From Oscarella lobularis (Eukaryota; Porifera; Homoscleromorpha; Homosclerophorida; Oscarellidae), in the NCBI RefSeq assembly GCF_947507565.1, contig NC_089190.1:434001-498000 (forward strand): a stretch of 64,000 nt of DNA, given 5' to 3'. How positions within the stretch are numbered: position 1 is the first letter of the stretch; every line of letters begins with the position of its first letter. Made by a program: the position numbers and the translations under genes. The notes beneath the pieces were generated by a model that had not been told where the DNA came from, ran no database searches, and worked only from the letters and a program-made list of their open reading frames with translations. Shown piece by piece: positions 11,336-21,935 of the stretch.

Positions 11336-11699
11336 GTGAGACTTTGTGTAAATAATATTCAGCGTTCAACGTGCATCCTTAACCCTTTCGTTGTTGCAGT
11401 TCTCTCCTTTGTTGATTTAGTGCGGTATCTGTTTACCTTAGAAGGCTCTGACGGCGGCTTTTTTCTTAGCGCGAACTTCAATCAGGACGGCCTTGAAAAC
11501 TACTTCGGCCAGCAGCGAGCGAGGGGCGGACGAAGCGATAACCCGACAGCAGCAGGTTCTCGATAGTGCAGCGTCGCTTCGCCAGCAGAAATCTGCAGCA
11601 CTCGATCCAGTGCGGGGAAATTCCTCTCGAAAGCGTCTCCGATTTAACAAGGAGACTATAGACGATACGCATCTGCCTAAGAGAAGTCGATTTAAGTGA
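11336..11699 (+). pseudogene. P-element-type transposase, copy C, C-terminal remnant
   Basis: The C-terminal block of the family is clear: SANFNQDGLENYFGQQRARG then GRSDNPT at about 11469-11550, followed in another frame by LRQQKSAALDPVRGNSSRKR at about 11570-11630. Copy B has the matching phrases SATFSQDSLEAFFGKMRYRG and LALNPVRGN. A frameshift falls between the two parts. Upstream catalytic sequence is gone. The tail end (HLPKRSRFK-stop at 11697-11699) faces, 85-130 bp away, the end of a minus-strand gene, the same arrangement as at 24.7 kb. Confidence 0.65.
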
Positions 11700-11782
11700 G
11701 AAAATATACGCCCAATGAAAAGTTTTTATTTCTTTCCCTCACCCCGCTTCAAAGAATTACGTAAGGTGCGACTTTCTTAATT

Positions 11783-12719
11783 TTGCAAGACTTTTCTTCC
11801 TTAAATTCTTCAAGCCAACTGGATGCAATCGAGTGGCCCCTAATAGAAATGTAGAGGCGAACTATTTCGTTTAGCAGCTCCAGCGAATCGCTGTCGATGA
11901 CGATGTCGGCCGCCGCAAACTGTCCATTTCTCTAAAAGATCTTCCCGCCCTTTCAGTTCGCTGAGAAATTCAGACATCCTCCCGACATTCCCAGAGAGTC
12001 TTTGCGGAAGACTGGTGCCTACGTACTGCTCAAGGGTCAAGAAAAATTCAAAAACGACGTCCGTCACTTCGAATAAGTTCCCTCTAGACATTCGTCTCAG
12101 CCATTCCCTTTCATCAGATGGAGGATTGGTCTCAACTGCTGCAGGCTTTTCACGCATAGATTCCAAGCAGAGCACGAGATCATCTTTCCCTGATGCGCGA
12201 AATTTCTTCATCAAGGCAAAAGGAACGTATGTAGCGGAGCACGTTTCTTTCAGCTTCATTCAAAGCCGGCGTCGACAACGTTTCTTCCACTTTTCCAACT
12301 TCGACGGCTTTCTCGAATACAGCATCAAAGATCTTCTGGTTCACCGATTGAGTAAATAAATAGTCTATCAAGGGGTCGCCTACGCTCGCGATCATCGCTT
12401 CCCAATACAGAGGAAGAACGATTGTTGCCACTTCGTGGAAGGACGAAAATGCTTTTTCGCGGCGAAAAGCCACGGCTTTTGCATCGCTTGCGTGGTTAAC
12501 GCACGATTCGACGGTACAAACGATCGTTCGAGCCGACGTTGCTAGCGTCGGATTAGCACTGTTCTGTCGAATTTTCCTACACGTCGCTTTCACCGCATTC
12601 CACCTCGGAGAACCGCCCGCAACGATTTCCTCTTCGAGAACGGCATCTAACGCGGCCACAAAATGGTTCATGGTCACAGGACGAGAACCGGGACACACAT
12701 AGATGAACCCTATGATCAC
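11783..12719 (-). pseudogene. Second gene convergent with P-type transposase, copy C (unknown function)
   Basis: Minus-strand frames: 12180-12719 (internal MNHFVAALDAVLEEEIVAGG, later ALNEAERNVLRYI), then after a frameshift YVPFALMKKFRASGKDDLVL and EWLRRMSRGNLFEVTDVVFE (11840-12259), then in a third frame LELLNEIVRLYISIRGHSIA with SSWLEEFKEEK (about 11785-11880). Each block has a counterpart in the minus-strand gene at 24689-25352: IIRYAAGYVPHALLRRYQKM, NRCGLFEVSDDVYLLVCDIE and IVKLWLTIRVFSFAGHWMDL. The protein is mostly helical and lacks recognisable catalytic motifs. It ends close to the 3' end of a P-type transposase on the other strand in both places, so it is probably carried by the same transposon. 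About 300 residues if repaired. Confidence 0.55.
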
Positions 12720-12762
12720 GTGACACAGTTGCCAATCCCTCTCTTCTTTTATCTATGGTGCT
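12716..12762 (-). repeat. CATAGATA repeat-family end beside the second gene
   Basis: Read on the minus strand it starts CATAGATAAAAGAAGAGAGG and continues with GATTGGCAACTGTGTCACGTG, as at 3641-3694. It lies immediately 5' of the second gene of copy C, so it could be the terminal inverted repeat of the composite P-type element. No matching left end was found. Confidence 0.5.
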
Positions 12763-12775
12763 AACATAGCTTTTC

Positions 12776-14020
12776 TTGCTACTGTTAATTCCCATAGCGA
12801 GCCTCTTATTGAAAAGTAAAAAGCGTGACTGGAACTGCCATCTTAGCTTGTGCGACAATTCTCTTGAATATACTCCTCGATGAAGGCCTTTTGCCCATAG
12901 TGTACACCTAGTCTGACACCCCTAATATTGACCCCATCTCTAAAGCACTAGTTGAAACGACGACGCGTTAAATGCCTTCCGGATCTTGCAATGCTGTCAG
13001 CAGTCATTGATTAATTCGTTTATTGTTGGCTGAATGAAACATTCCGATGACGCGATTACTCAACATCCTCTCACAGCCGTACGGCCAATAGGCAGGCGAT
13101 ACCAGGCCTTCATGAAGAATGGCGCAGATTTGGAAGCACGTTTTGATGGAGCGTGTATATTTTGTTAGTTCGCTCCGCTTTCATGTTCATAAGAGACAAT
13201 CATCGATGATGCTGCGGAAGAGGTTATCAAGATCAGACTCGATCTTTGATGCGGCTAATCGTACGTTGGGCCTATCCGAGCCAACTGCTATTTCTACACA
13301 GGACTGCTGACCCAAGTGCTTTTTTAGCTTCCTTCGAGTAGCTGTGGTCGCTTTAGCAGTTAGAGTTTTCATTGGTGCCTTGACAATCGATCTAATTTCG
13401 CCTACTATTCCGCACCATTGTCGAAATGAAGACAAGCCTTTTTTAATAGATTTTTACCACCTGTCTCTCTCCTGCGTCTCTCGCTTCTCTCTCCTCGGCC
13501 TTCCGTGGCACATCCGGGGGCAATTAATTAAGTGTAATTGTTGCGACGCCCCTAGGCGCGTCGCTGCGCGATTTCTGCTCCGATGCACGATTTCTCCTTC
13601 GCGAACATGGTACGCCGAAAGGTTCTCCATCTTTTCGTAGCGTTTTGTCGAAAGAAAGGCTCATTCAAGACAAAACGGCTCATTCAAGACACAACGGCTT
13701 TCAGTCTTCAAGTAGGCACCTAATCTTATAACTACTTAGTTAATTAAATAGTGATAGGCGACAATCGCTTATTAATTTTTTACAATCCATCAAGCGGTTT
13801 TTCCGCGTCAATTTCCTTTGTTTCTAGGAGAAATCGCCGTAAACTTGCCACAGAAAGTTCGCTGCGATGCGTGCTGGCGTTTCGCCTTGAATCCGCGTGC
13901 GGCTTTGGGAACCCGGACTAATTGCACTTGATATGCGGAATTAGTTTTTTTTCGAGAACTTGGCGAGCGACTGCATTGCCATATTTTACTTTTTATTTTA
14001 TTTATTGATTGATCTATATA
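12776..14020. other. Mostly non-coding; one unrecognised minus-strand frame
   Basis: A minus frame at 13187-13435 (GIVGEIRSIVKAPMKTLTAK.., ending KIESDLDNLFRSIIDDCLLL) looks protein-like but is not recognised. The rest (13440-14020) holds GC-rich then AT-rich sequence with a duplicated phrase (GGCTCATTCAAGACA(A/C)AACGGC at 13660-13700). No gene is supported. Confidence 0.3.
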
Positions 14021-14029
14021 TATTTAGGG

Positions 14030-14760
14030 TGACATCCTCTGCAAAAATCATGTGCTACTCCTGGGTTTCCTAATAACACTCGCACAGCAAATCTGATACC
14101 AGTTCAAGCAAGAATGGCAGCATATACATTTGGGATCATCACTTAAAGCACCCTGACATATGCATTGCAGCGCCATGGACGGCTTTCGACTTTTGCTCGT
14201 ATGAAGTCTTTAACGAGCAGCCAGTCATCTCGGTTGAAGTATCGACGAATCGATGTAATGTCAACAGCCTCATTTTGAACAGCATCCGGTAAGTTTTCTG
14301 GCTTGCTCTCCACGTCTTCTTTCTCTATTTCTATGCCTTGAGTCAGAACTTTCTCTGCCAACTGCTCACTAACAAACCACGAAAGGAAATCTAAAGGCCA
14401 CCTATCAATTCTCGAGTATGACGAAGAATTTGGCTAAACGTGCTTACTTTTATCCCTCTTCTTCGAGTGCGTTGAGACAAATTTTGACGGTTGCCTGAGA
14501 TCTTTTACTTTCTTAGATCGTTTTGCAGGCAGCTCTATCACAGTCACCTCATTTTCTTTGGGGCGCCAATTTTTTACAGCTGGAGGCATTGCAATTCCTG
14601 GAAGCAAGAAATTATGCGTTTCTTATTGTATTGTGATACTGCGTAATTGAGACCTAATATGCTTCGATGTTCTTTTTCCAAGGTAATTTCGTCTGGCATC
14701 TTTGGCACGTAATGAATCTTTGTTGTTGGAGGACCAAAGTCTTGTTTGCGCTAAAAATAG
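14030..14760 (-). pseudogene. C-terminus of a MULE/SWIM-type transposon protein with PHD-like finger
   Basis: Minus-strand exons in order: RKQDFGPPTTKIHYVPKMPD near 14660-14755 with an acceptor before and a donor after; AMPPAVKNWRPKENEVTVIE and LPAKRSKKVKDLRQPSKF near 14450-14600; ITSIRRYFNRDDWLLVKDFI near 14190-14250; then WRCNAC-type Cys pairs and CICCHSCLNWYQICCASVIR near 14070-14160. The last part has the C..C...(CLNWY..CC) spacing of a PHD finger. The basic middle part is analogous to the RKRGRPKG-type tail at 48.8 kb. The frame shifts between the last two parts, so the copy is broken. PHD fingers read histone tails; here the role, such as target choice, would be inference. Confidence 0.5.
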
Positions 14761-14854
14761 ACATATGTTCTTATCATGCATGTAACACCCTCTGTTGTAG
14801 CATCAAGTTGCTGATCTGCCTGAAGAAGCGCCTCTGACTGAAGATTCGTGTTGG

Positions 14855-16146
14855 TTGGACTCTAGACTATTTATAGGAATGTGTACGGCTCTAAAGCAAC
14901 TTTGCAGAGACACGTCAGATTTAAACACGGCGAATGCTCGGCAATACAAGCTCGCTATACGAAAGCCTCGTGAGGAGATGCAAGAGAACAACGTAGTCGA
15001 CGACAGCGACGACGAGAATACAACAGAAGAGGCTGATAAAAAGGATGACGACAAGGTGACAGAAGATCCGAAGAAGAGGCCCCACCACGCGGTTCAAGCC
15101 ACGAGTAGGATGAAAGAAGTGTTAGCCTCCACCCACTATGATGCAATGACAAAAAGGCTTATGGAACAAGAACAAGAAGTAAAAAGACTAAAACAATTAC
15201 TGAAGGAAAAAGAAGACAAGAAGAAAAAAGATGAGGAAAAACAAAGGAAGAAAAGAGAAGAGAAAGAAGCAAAAAAAGACGAAAAGGAAAAATTCATCTC
15301 CCCAAAAAAGAAACTAACAGCTGAGAAAATCGAAGACCGCAAAATGAAGCGCAAGAACTGATGAGGAAGATGAACGCAAAGAAACGAAACAAAGCGATTG
15401 CTACGACAAGTGGAAAAAAATTCAAAGACTTTAAGTGAAGGCCCTAAAGGACTCCAAGTATCCGTAAGCATAATCCCTATGCTATCTAAGGACTCAGACA
15501 TACTTGAAAAATTTGCGGCTGCCAAAAAGAACTTTGAGGACGATACCATCGAGAGCCTGATTTTCCCAAATACTGGAGAGTACGAATGAAGACAAGGAAA
15601 GCTTGAAAGAACTAAAACGACTACTGCCAGGAGAAGACATCTGCTGGAATGACATTCAGCATAAAAAAATGGCAAAAAAGGACACGACAAAAGAACTGAA
15701 AGAATTGAAGAGGAAACACTATGACAAAGACAAGCATATTGAACGAATTAAAAATGAAAGTCAAACGAAAAAGGAAGAGAACAAGAAAAACAAGAAAGGG
15801 AAAGAGAAGACAACAACAGGATAAAGAAGAAACATCGGACCGGGACAGGAACAGAAGAGAAACTCAAAAACGCCAATACAAAGAGGAAGAAAGAGAGGAC
15901 GTTTGGAAATACAAGTGGAAGAGAAAGCTGCAGCTTCTGAAAGAGATAGAAGCAATGGAAGAAAGAAAAGAAGAGGAAAGAACAAGAAGAGAAAGAGACA
16001 CACAAAGGGGAAGAGAATACGATAGAAGGTACAGCAGCAACAGGAGCAGGAGCTATTATCGACGGGACTCAAGGGACTACCAAAGAGAAAGAGGAAGGGA
16101 AAGAAGAGACGTCCTACCACACTATGGCGGACACAGAAGACGCTGA
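14855..16146 (+). CDS. Charged coiled-coil/RE-RS-rich ORFs upstream of a Penelope-like RT
   Basis: Three consecutive frames (14855-15361, 15398-15589, 15721-16146) encode a globular start (MDSRLFIGMCTALKQLCRDT), then a long Lys/Glu coiled coil (KKKDEEKQRKKREEKEAKKD) and an Arg/Ser/Asp-rich tail (REYDRRYSSNRSRSYYRRDS). Frame changes between them show damage or missed introns. They run into a Penelope-like reverse-transcriptase frame without a clear boundary, so they may be its N-terminal ORF, or a separate gene fragment. No enzyme motif is present; nucleic-acid binding is only a guess from charge. Confidence 0.4.
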
Positions 16147-16189
16147 AAAATAAAGTAAAGGCCCAAGAAAAAATTGACTCTAAAAAATC

Positions 16190-16876
16190 TGAATCATGTT
16201 GTGATGTAAATTTACCTTCAATTAATCTTACTAATACTCAAATAAAAGTATTAAAAGGGTTTCAAATTTGTACCTACGCCGGCCAAACGGAACAAAACGC
16301 GTCTCTTAGAGGATCTAGAATCCTTCATAAGGAAAATAAGAATAGCATACTTCTGGGCCATAAGAAAGAATGCCAAAGCAAACCGAAACATCCACTGACA
16401 CCCAAAAGTAAGTGGATCCCCCCAGATGCACCAAATGCCAAAATAGAAACAATCATCAGTAAACTAGAAAAGGCCGTAAAACACTTACGCCCAGAAACAC
16501 CAAAGAGCTACGTGACAATGGCTGAAAGACGTCATCTAAAGTGACTAGCAAATGGCAAGAACATCGTTACCAAAAAAGCGGACAATGGGGCAGCAATAAT
16601 CGCAGAGGATCTAACGGACTACATCTCTAAAGGAAAGGAAAATCTGCCCGACAAAAAGACATACAAAAAATTGGACAAAGACCCAACCCAAGCACTGGTT
16701 AAGTCAATTAACTTAACCGTAGAAATCGTAGCAAATCAAGGGGCCATCGACGATGAAACAACAGCTTTCCTTCTTCAAGAACCAGAAGTGGTAAGACCCC
16801 AATGAAATGTATTTTCTTAATAAAATTAACAAAAACCCCATGAAAATGCACCCTACTAAAAGCGCCTCATCCGGCC
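16190..16876 (+). pseudogene. Penelope-like retroelement, truncated reverse transcriptase (copy 1)
   Basis: The frame reads LPSINLTNTQIKVLKGFQIC, then NGKNIVTKKADNGAAIIAED with DYISKGKENLPDKKTYKKLD, then, after a shift, YFLNKINKNPMKMHPTKSAS. These correspond to the conserved K-ADKGGAIVV and LPKIHKNP..RPI-S blocks of Penelope-like reverse transcriptases. The sequence stops after SASSG, before the catalytic palm motifs, exactly where CCACGGATTGTAG (the end of the 4066-5141 element family) begins at 16875. There are at least one stop (16542) and one frameshift. Not functional. Confidence 0.65.
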
Positions 16877-16990
16877 ACGGATTGTAGACACATGGATATG
16901 AAACGCACGCACGCTATTGTACATTGCGTGAGATCATCCACAACATGCCCCGCCCCCGCCTCTCCGCTCGTGCGTAACACACTCAAGAAG
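16875..16990 (+). repeat. Solo end of the CCACGGATTGTAG element family
   Basis: CCACGGATTGTAGACACATG, then GAAACGCACGCACGCTATTG, closely follows the left end of the element at 4066. No matching right end lies before the LINE fragment that starts near 17050, so the copy is truncated. Confidence 0.55.
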
Positions 16991-17055
16991 AGAGTTCTCA
17001 GAGCTAGGATAGAAGGGAGCAGGTAACTCTCCACAAATGCGAAGCTTTTTGCTGG

Positions 17056-18075
17056 GTGCGAGATACTGATTGGTGTTTGCAACGCATTCCTTTCATTAAC
17101 GTTGGATTCTGCGTATTGGGGAGCCCTATCGGTTCCGAAGAATTTGTTGCAAGAATGTGCACTGCCAAAGTCGGTCAGGAGAAAGAATTTCTACAGAAGC
17201 TTGCCCTTCTGCAGAACATCCAATCAGCCTGCCTCCTTCTCCGATATTGTGGGGTAGGCAAAATAACCCACCTTCTCCGAACAATCCCGCCGCATCTTCG
17301 CCACGCCGCTCAGAACCACGATTCCGACGTTCTGACTTCGTTTCAGTCGATCCTAGGCTGCAATCTCTCGCCGTCTCAAGTCCGACAGGTTCGCATCAAG
17401 ATCGCCCAAGGAGGCTTTGGCTTAGCCTCGGAAACCCAGACTCTCCCCACGCGCGCTACGCGGCTGGGAGAGAGTCTGGGTTTCCGAGGCTAGCTTTGGC
17501 TTATCGTCCGCAGCAGCAGATGCTCATGTCGGTTAACTACCGTGTTGTGCTGGAACAGGAACGAGAGTTCCAAGACAAGAAACGCCCGGACTTCGGAATT
17601 TATAATTTTGAGAACGGCAAGAAACTTCTTCTAGACATCAGTGTCATCCACCCGCTTAGCCAAGCAGTCATCACGGGCAGCACTCAGGAGAACGGATTCG
17701 CGGCGGCGCACAGGGATAAGACAAAGGACGAGAAATACCTGCAAGTCGCCACGTCGTTGGGGTACCTATTCAAGCCCGTCGTTGTTGAAGTTTTCGGCAG
17801 GTGGAGTCCGACGGCAGCTAGCCTTTTTCACCAGATCGCGAGACGCCCGTCGGTCGATTTTCTGAACGATCGTAACACATTCATCAACTATTGGAGCAAG
17901 CGTCTAGCAGTGTGCCTACAACGAGCGAACTCAAGAATAATCCTTAATAAAGTAGAACTAATTATCCCCACCCATCATTCCCCTGTTCTCCCCTCCCCTC
18001 CCCCTGTAGATGTAAGGTGTTTTACCACACACCATTCCCTCTAAACTCCTAGTGCCCCTGTCTGTGTATTTTTTA
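17056..18075 (+). pseudogene. RLE-type LINE (R2-like), 5'-truncated and internally deleted copy 1
   Basis: The frame from 17056 (RIPFINVGFCVLGSPIGSEE, LLQNIQSACLLLRYCGVGK) matches the post-RT thumb of copy 2 (RIPFVTDGISILGSPIGSEE). It runs to AQGGFGL, where a 70-bp hairpin element is inserted at 17423. The frame resumes in KKRPDFGIYNFENGKKLLLD-ISVIHPLS, ending near a TAA at 18042-18044. The RPD..(14)..D spacing followed by K..KY (DEKYLQVATSLGYL) fits the restriction-like endonuclease of R2-group LINEs. Relative to copy 2 it lacks most of the segment between the thumb and the endonuclease. The 3' trailer shares TAGTG.CCC..CTGTCTGTGT with copy 2. It sits directly upstream of copy 2 in the same orientation. 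Confidence 0.7.
17423..17492. mobile_element. 70-bp hairpin MITE with 9-bp target duplication
   Basis: The element is one near-perfect hairpin: TAGCCTCGGAAACCCAGACT.. pairs with ..AGTCTGGGTTTCCGAGGCTA around a GCGCGCTACGCG loop. GCTTTGGCT is duplicated at 17414-17422 and 17493-17501. It interrupts LINE copy 1. The TAGCCTCG start matches the ends of the RecQ-bearing element at 25353 and the foldback element at 41182 (TAGTCTCG). Confidence 0.85.
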
Positions 18076-18182
18076 GAAAGTAGACTTTGTCGTTAAGAGA
18101 TTTACCAAAAATATACCCCAAGGTCCCGTAGCGTCGACCACGTTTTTTTTCGCTCCCGTTCGAACGTTTTTTTCACGTTTTC

Positions 18183-21100
18183 GATACTCTTTCTGACCCG
18201 CGATGGTGCTCGGGCGACTCCCCAGCGACTGCCCGGTACCGTCCTGCAAGCATCGGGATCCAGGTGACGGCAAACGGATCCTCGAGCACGTTCGACTTAA
18301 GCACCGTCGCGAAGAGACACCCGACGACTTCATCAAGAAATTTAATCTTCACGTTTGCGACGACTGCCATCAAGTGTTCAGGCAACTCAACCGACACTTC
18401 ACGACTTGCCCAGCGAAGAAGAGCTCCTCGCGCACGCCAGTGGCAGTCTTGAAAGGCACTACTCCCAGCGCGCGGAATTCGGCGTCAAAGGCTGTAACCG
18501 GACCCAGCATTGCAAAAACGTCGAGGACGAAGGGATCCGTAGCGACGAAAGCTCCGCTTCGATTGGAAACGCCGCCATTAGCCACGTGCTCGTTTCAGCG
18601 TGAAAAAGATTGCGCCACGAATGGCACCTCGTCGGAGGCCGCGAATACTTCACAAAGGGAAAACGTGACTGGTCACACGAGTGGCCGTGACTGGCTGAAT
18701 TCGATGGCCTGGAAGGACCTAAGCACTACGCGATCCATCGAATCTCTACCTCGCAACCTTTGCAGCCTTTTTCTGGAATGTTGCCGAAAATCGTTTCACT
18801 TAATTATTGAAAATCCCGCCTCGTCAAACTCTTGGAAGCTATTTATCTGCTGCCTCGTCTTATTCTCCAGCCACTGGGGGCCGGGAACGATGAGGCTGTC
18901 AACACGGACGACAACACACCTCGACTCGACCGCAAGTCTCGCTGTCGTCTGTTCCTGTTCCTGGAAGAGAAATGGGACGATTTATTTGCTTCCGCCCCTC
19001 CCGCCAGGTATAAACCAACACCGGCGGCCACTCCCGATCCGAATGAGTCAGCTAAAAAATTCTGGTCTCTTCGCAACTCGCAAAGGCGATTGAAAAGAAA
19101 GTGTCACAATGTGAAATCTCTTGTGCCGCCAGCTTGCTGATGAGCTCCGGCAACGCGTCACCCTCGGAGGACACGTTCCAGAAGCTCCTCGCAAAACATC
19201 CGCTTCCTCAATCGCCGATCTCGACAGCAAAAATTACATCGGACGCTCCGCCTCTGCAAACGACGTTGCCGGCTTTAACGGCAATTCTACGTAAAGCTGC
19301 ACAAGCATCCAGTCCCGGTCGTGACGGCTGGCGGTTTGACAACTTCCGCCTTTTTCTCTCGGACGAAAACACTCTTGAAGATTTTTTGAAAATCTTCAAC
19401 CTTTTTCTCAACGGGTCAATCCCCGAAGCGGCTGCAACAGCATTCGCCGGCGCAAGGCTTATAGCTTTAAAGAAGAACAAAATTGATGTCCGCCCCATCG
19501 CGATTGGAAGCGTTTTTCGGCGCGTTGTGGCGAAACTAGCCTGTCATCTACTGAAGGCTAAAATGTCAACTTACTTCGCCCCTTTTCAGTTTGGTGTCGC
19601 GACCCCCGGAGGCTCGGAACAGTTGATTCATCTACTCCAACTAATTGCATCCCAGCACCCGGACTGGATTATTCTCGACTGATGCGAAGAACGCTTTCAA
19701 TTCAGTCTCTCGTCAGGCCTTCCTCAGCTTGGTGGCGCGGGATTTCCCGTCGTTACACAATTTTGTCTCCGCTTGCTACGTCAACCCGCCGTTCCTCTTG
19801 TGGCTAGGCTCAGAAGGGACTCGACGCATCACGTCAGCGGAGGGGGTTCAGCAGGGAGATCCCTTGGGGCCTTGCCTGTTCTCCCTGGCGTTACACCCCT
19901 GCCTCCAGCTTGCAACAGACGCCATCGAACCCGGTTTCGTCTGCAGTTATCTCGACGACGCAGTAATAGCAGGACCCGGGATCTTGTTGTCAACGCGTTC
20001 ACAACGCTTCGTCGATCAATGAGCGATATTGGGCTTAAAATCCGTGAAGACAAATGCGAAGCCTTCAGCCGTGTCCGGAACGTGATGTGGCCTTTTCATC
20101 GCATACCATTTGTCACCGATGGCATCAGCATCTTAGGCAGTCCCATTGGATCGGAGGAGTACGTTTCGAGAAAGAGTCTAGTGACTTTCGGTAAAGAAAG
20201 GAATTTTCTTCACAAACTTCGTCTTCTCCAGAACATTCAATCGGCGTCTCTCCTTCTCCGTTATTGTGGGATGGGTAACGTTACTCACCTCCTCCGGACG
20301 GTTCCTTCTCAACTCATCCCACAGGAAGCGAAGAACCATGACGTCAAAATCGTGGAATGCTTTCAGTCAATTCTGGGCTGCGGCCTCACGCAATCTCAAA
20401 CCCGACAAATACACCTTCGAATTTCACAATGGGGCTTTGGTTTGCCGTCGGCTCTACTCGTCTCTCTGTGCGCTTTTGTATGCTCCTGGGCAGAAGCTCT
20501 CCGTATGCTCCCCAGTCGTCTGCAGCTGATGCCCAATTCCCCTGAAGTTTTAGTTGGGACGTCCGACGGCATCTTTAATGGCCACATTGTGGATGCACTG
20601 CGCTCTCTGAGTTGGACGTCACCTTCAATGGCTTCGGAATTTCCATCCATCGAGTCGCTTCCGGAAAAATATTTCAAACTGCAGAAAAAGCTTTCCACCA
20701 CCTGCCAGGAAGCTGAGCTAGAAGACCTGCTCGAAAACCTTGATCAAGCGTCTCAAGCCCGGCTCCGCAGCGCCGGAGGCATTGGCAGTGGTGCCTGGTT
20801 GGATGCCCTTCCCCAATCAAGGGAGCTGTCGTTTACAAACGCAGAATTCCAGACGGCAGCTCTCCTTAGGTTGGGGGCGGCAATCCCTCTTCTCCGGCAG
20901 ATCACCAAATGCAATTGCGGGGCTCGGGTAGAAGCTGACGGTTATCATCTCATCACCTGCCCCAAAGATGGTGGGCCGATTCGGCGACATGACGACTGGC
21001 AATATTTTGAAAACGGGAAGAAACTACTCTTGGACATCAGCGTTATACATCCCCTCAGCCACACGGCAATCGGACCCAGCGCGAAGTCAAACGGAGCGGC

Positions 21101-21520
21101 GGCGAAAGCAAGAGATGAACAGAAGATCGGAAAGTATGGAGAAGTCGCCACTGCGTTTGGCTACCTATTCAAACCAGTCGTGGTCGAAGTCTACGGAAGA
21201 TGGAGCTCAATCGCGTCTGTCTTATTCCACCTCATCGCTCGTCGCCCGTCGGTTGACTTCATCAACAATAGGGTCTCTTTCGTCAATCATTGGCGGAAGA
21301 GGCTCTCAGCCTGCCTACAAAAGGGCAATGCAAGGATCATCCTAAGAAAACTCGAAAACATAATTCCCCTTAACGAAACCCCTACCCTACCCTACCCCTA
21401 TTCTTCCGATTCCAGTTACCTTTCCCTGTAATTAGCCTAAACAGATTGTCTAGTGTCCTCTCCCCTGTCTGTGTTACCCTCGTGCTTGTGAGTTATTGTA
21501 ATTAATAAAAACCCCAAGAA
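18183..21520 (+). pseudogene. RLE-type LINE (R2-like), near full-length copy 2 with frameshifts
   Basis: ATG at 18203 opens the protein. Domains in order: two N-terminal zinc fingers (CPVPSCKH..HVRLKH about 18226-18305; HVCDDCHQVFRQLNRHFTTC about 18351-18410); a linker; the RT fingers (SSPGRDGWRFDNFRLFLSDE, 19310 on; LIALKKNKIDVRPIAIGSVF); motif A LFSTDAKNAFNSVSRQAF (19662-19715); motif B GVQQGDPLGPCLFSLALHP (19845-19900); YLDD (19948-19959); thumb; a CCHC knuckle (CNCGARVEADGYHLITC, 20912-20962); and the endonuclease C-terminus (LLLDISVIHPLS, 21028 on; KIGKYGEVATAFGYLFKPVV). Frameshifts near 18830, 19100, 19680 and 20000 break it. RRHDDWQYFENGKKLL shows that the segment carrying the endonuclease RPD motif, present in copy 1, is deleted. 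AATTAATAAAA near 21501 may be the 3' end signal. Confidence 0.75.
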
Positions 21521-21639
21521 GTGTTTGCCTAAACGGATCGACCGCTTATCATATCTTATTGACGTAAGGTGACACTGACATCTTCGAAGTACCTAGTAAA
21601 CACTTTAACGAAGTCAACGGCTGCCTCGGTCGAGTCTCT

Positions 21640-21906
21640 TCACCCGTTTCTCTCACGAGACATCCTCGTGAGACGCTTGTGTAGCACCGTTGTCGTATCG
21701 CGTCTGTTTTCGTCGCGCTCATGATAATTTAGGCCTTCATTATGATCCTCTGCGTGGCTCTGTCTACGAGCCAAAGCGTTTACGTCGCGTTCCAGCCAAA
21801 TACGGGCCTTTTTTGGCACGGATTTGAGGAGTAGTTTGTGTAGCATTTGCGCGAAAACTGTAGAGAGTTCAAGCAATTCCATGACTATAGTAGATGATTT
21901 TGCCAT
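21640..21906 (-). CDS. Unrecognised small ORF upstream of P-type copy B
   Basis: 88 codons (MAKSSTIVMELLELSTVFAQ.., then a basic tail rich in Arg/His/Asp) diverge from the start of P-type copy B 30 bp away. No family is recognised. It may be chance coding in the 5' part of the element. Confidence 0.2.
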   Translation of the reverse strand: MAKSSTIVMELLELSTVFAQMLHKLLLKSVPKKARIWLERDVNALARRQSHAEDHNEGLNYHERDENRRDTTTVLHKRLTRMSRERNG

Positions 21907-21935
21907 TGTAGATTGGTGCAGGACAGCTACCTAAT

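Noticed and set aside
15136-16120. Minus-strand Ser/Phe/Leu-rich ORFs
   Set aside because: Antisense of the Lys/Glu-rich coiled-coil ORFs on the plus strand.
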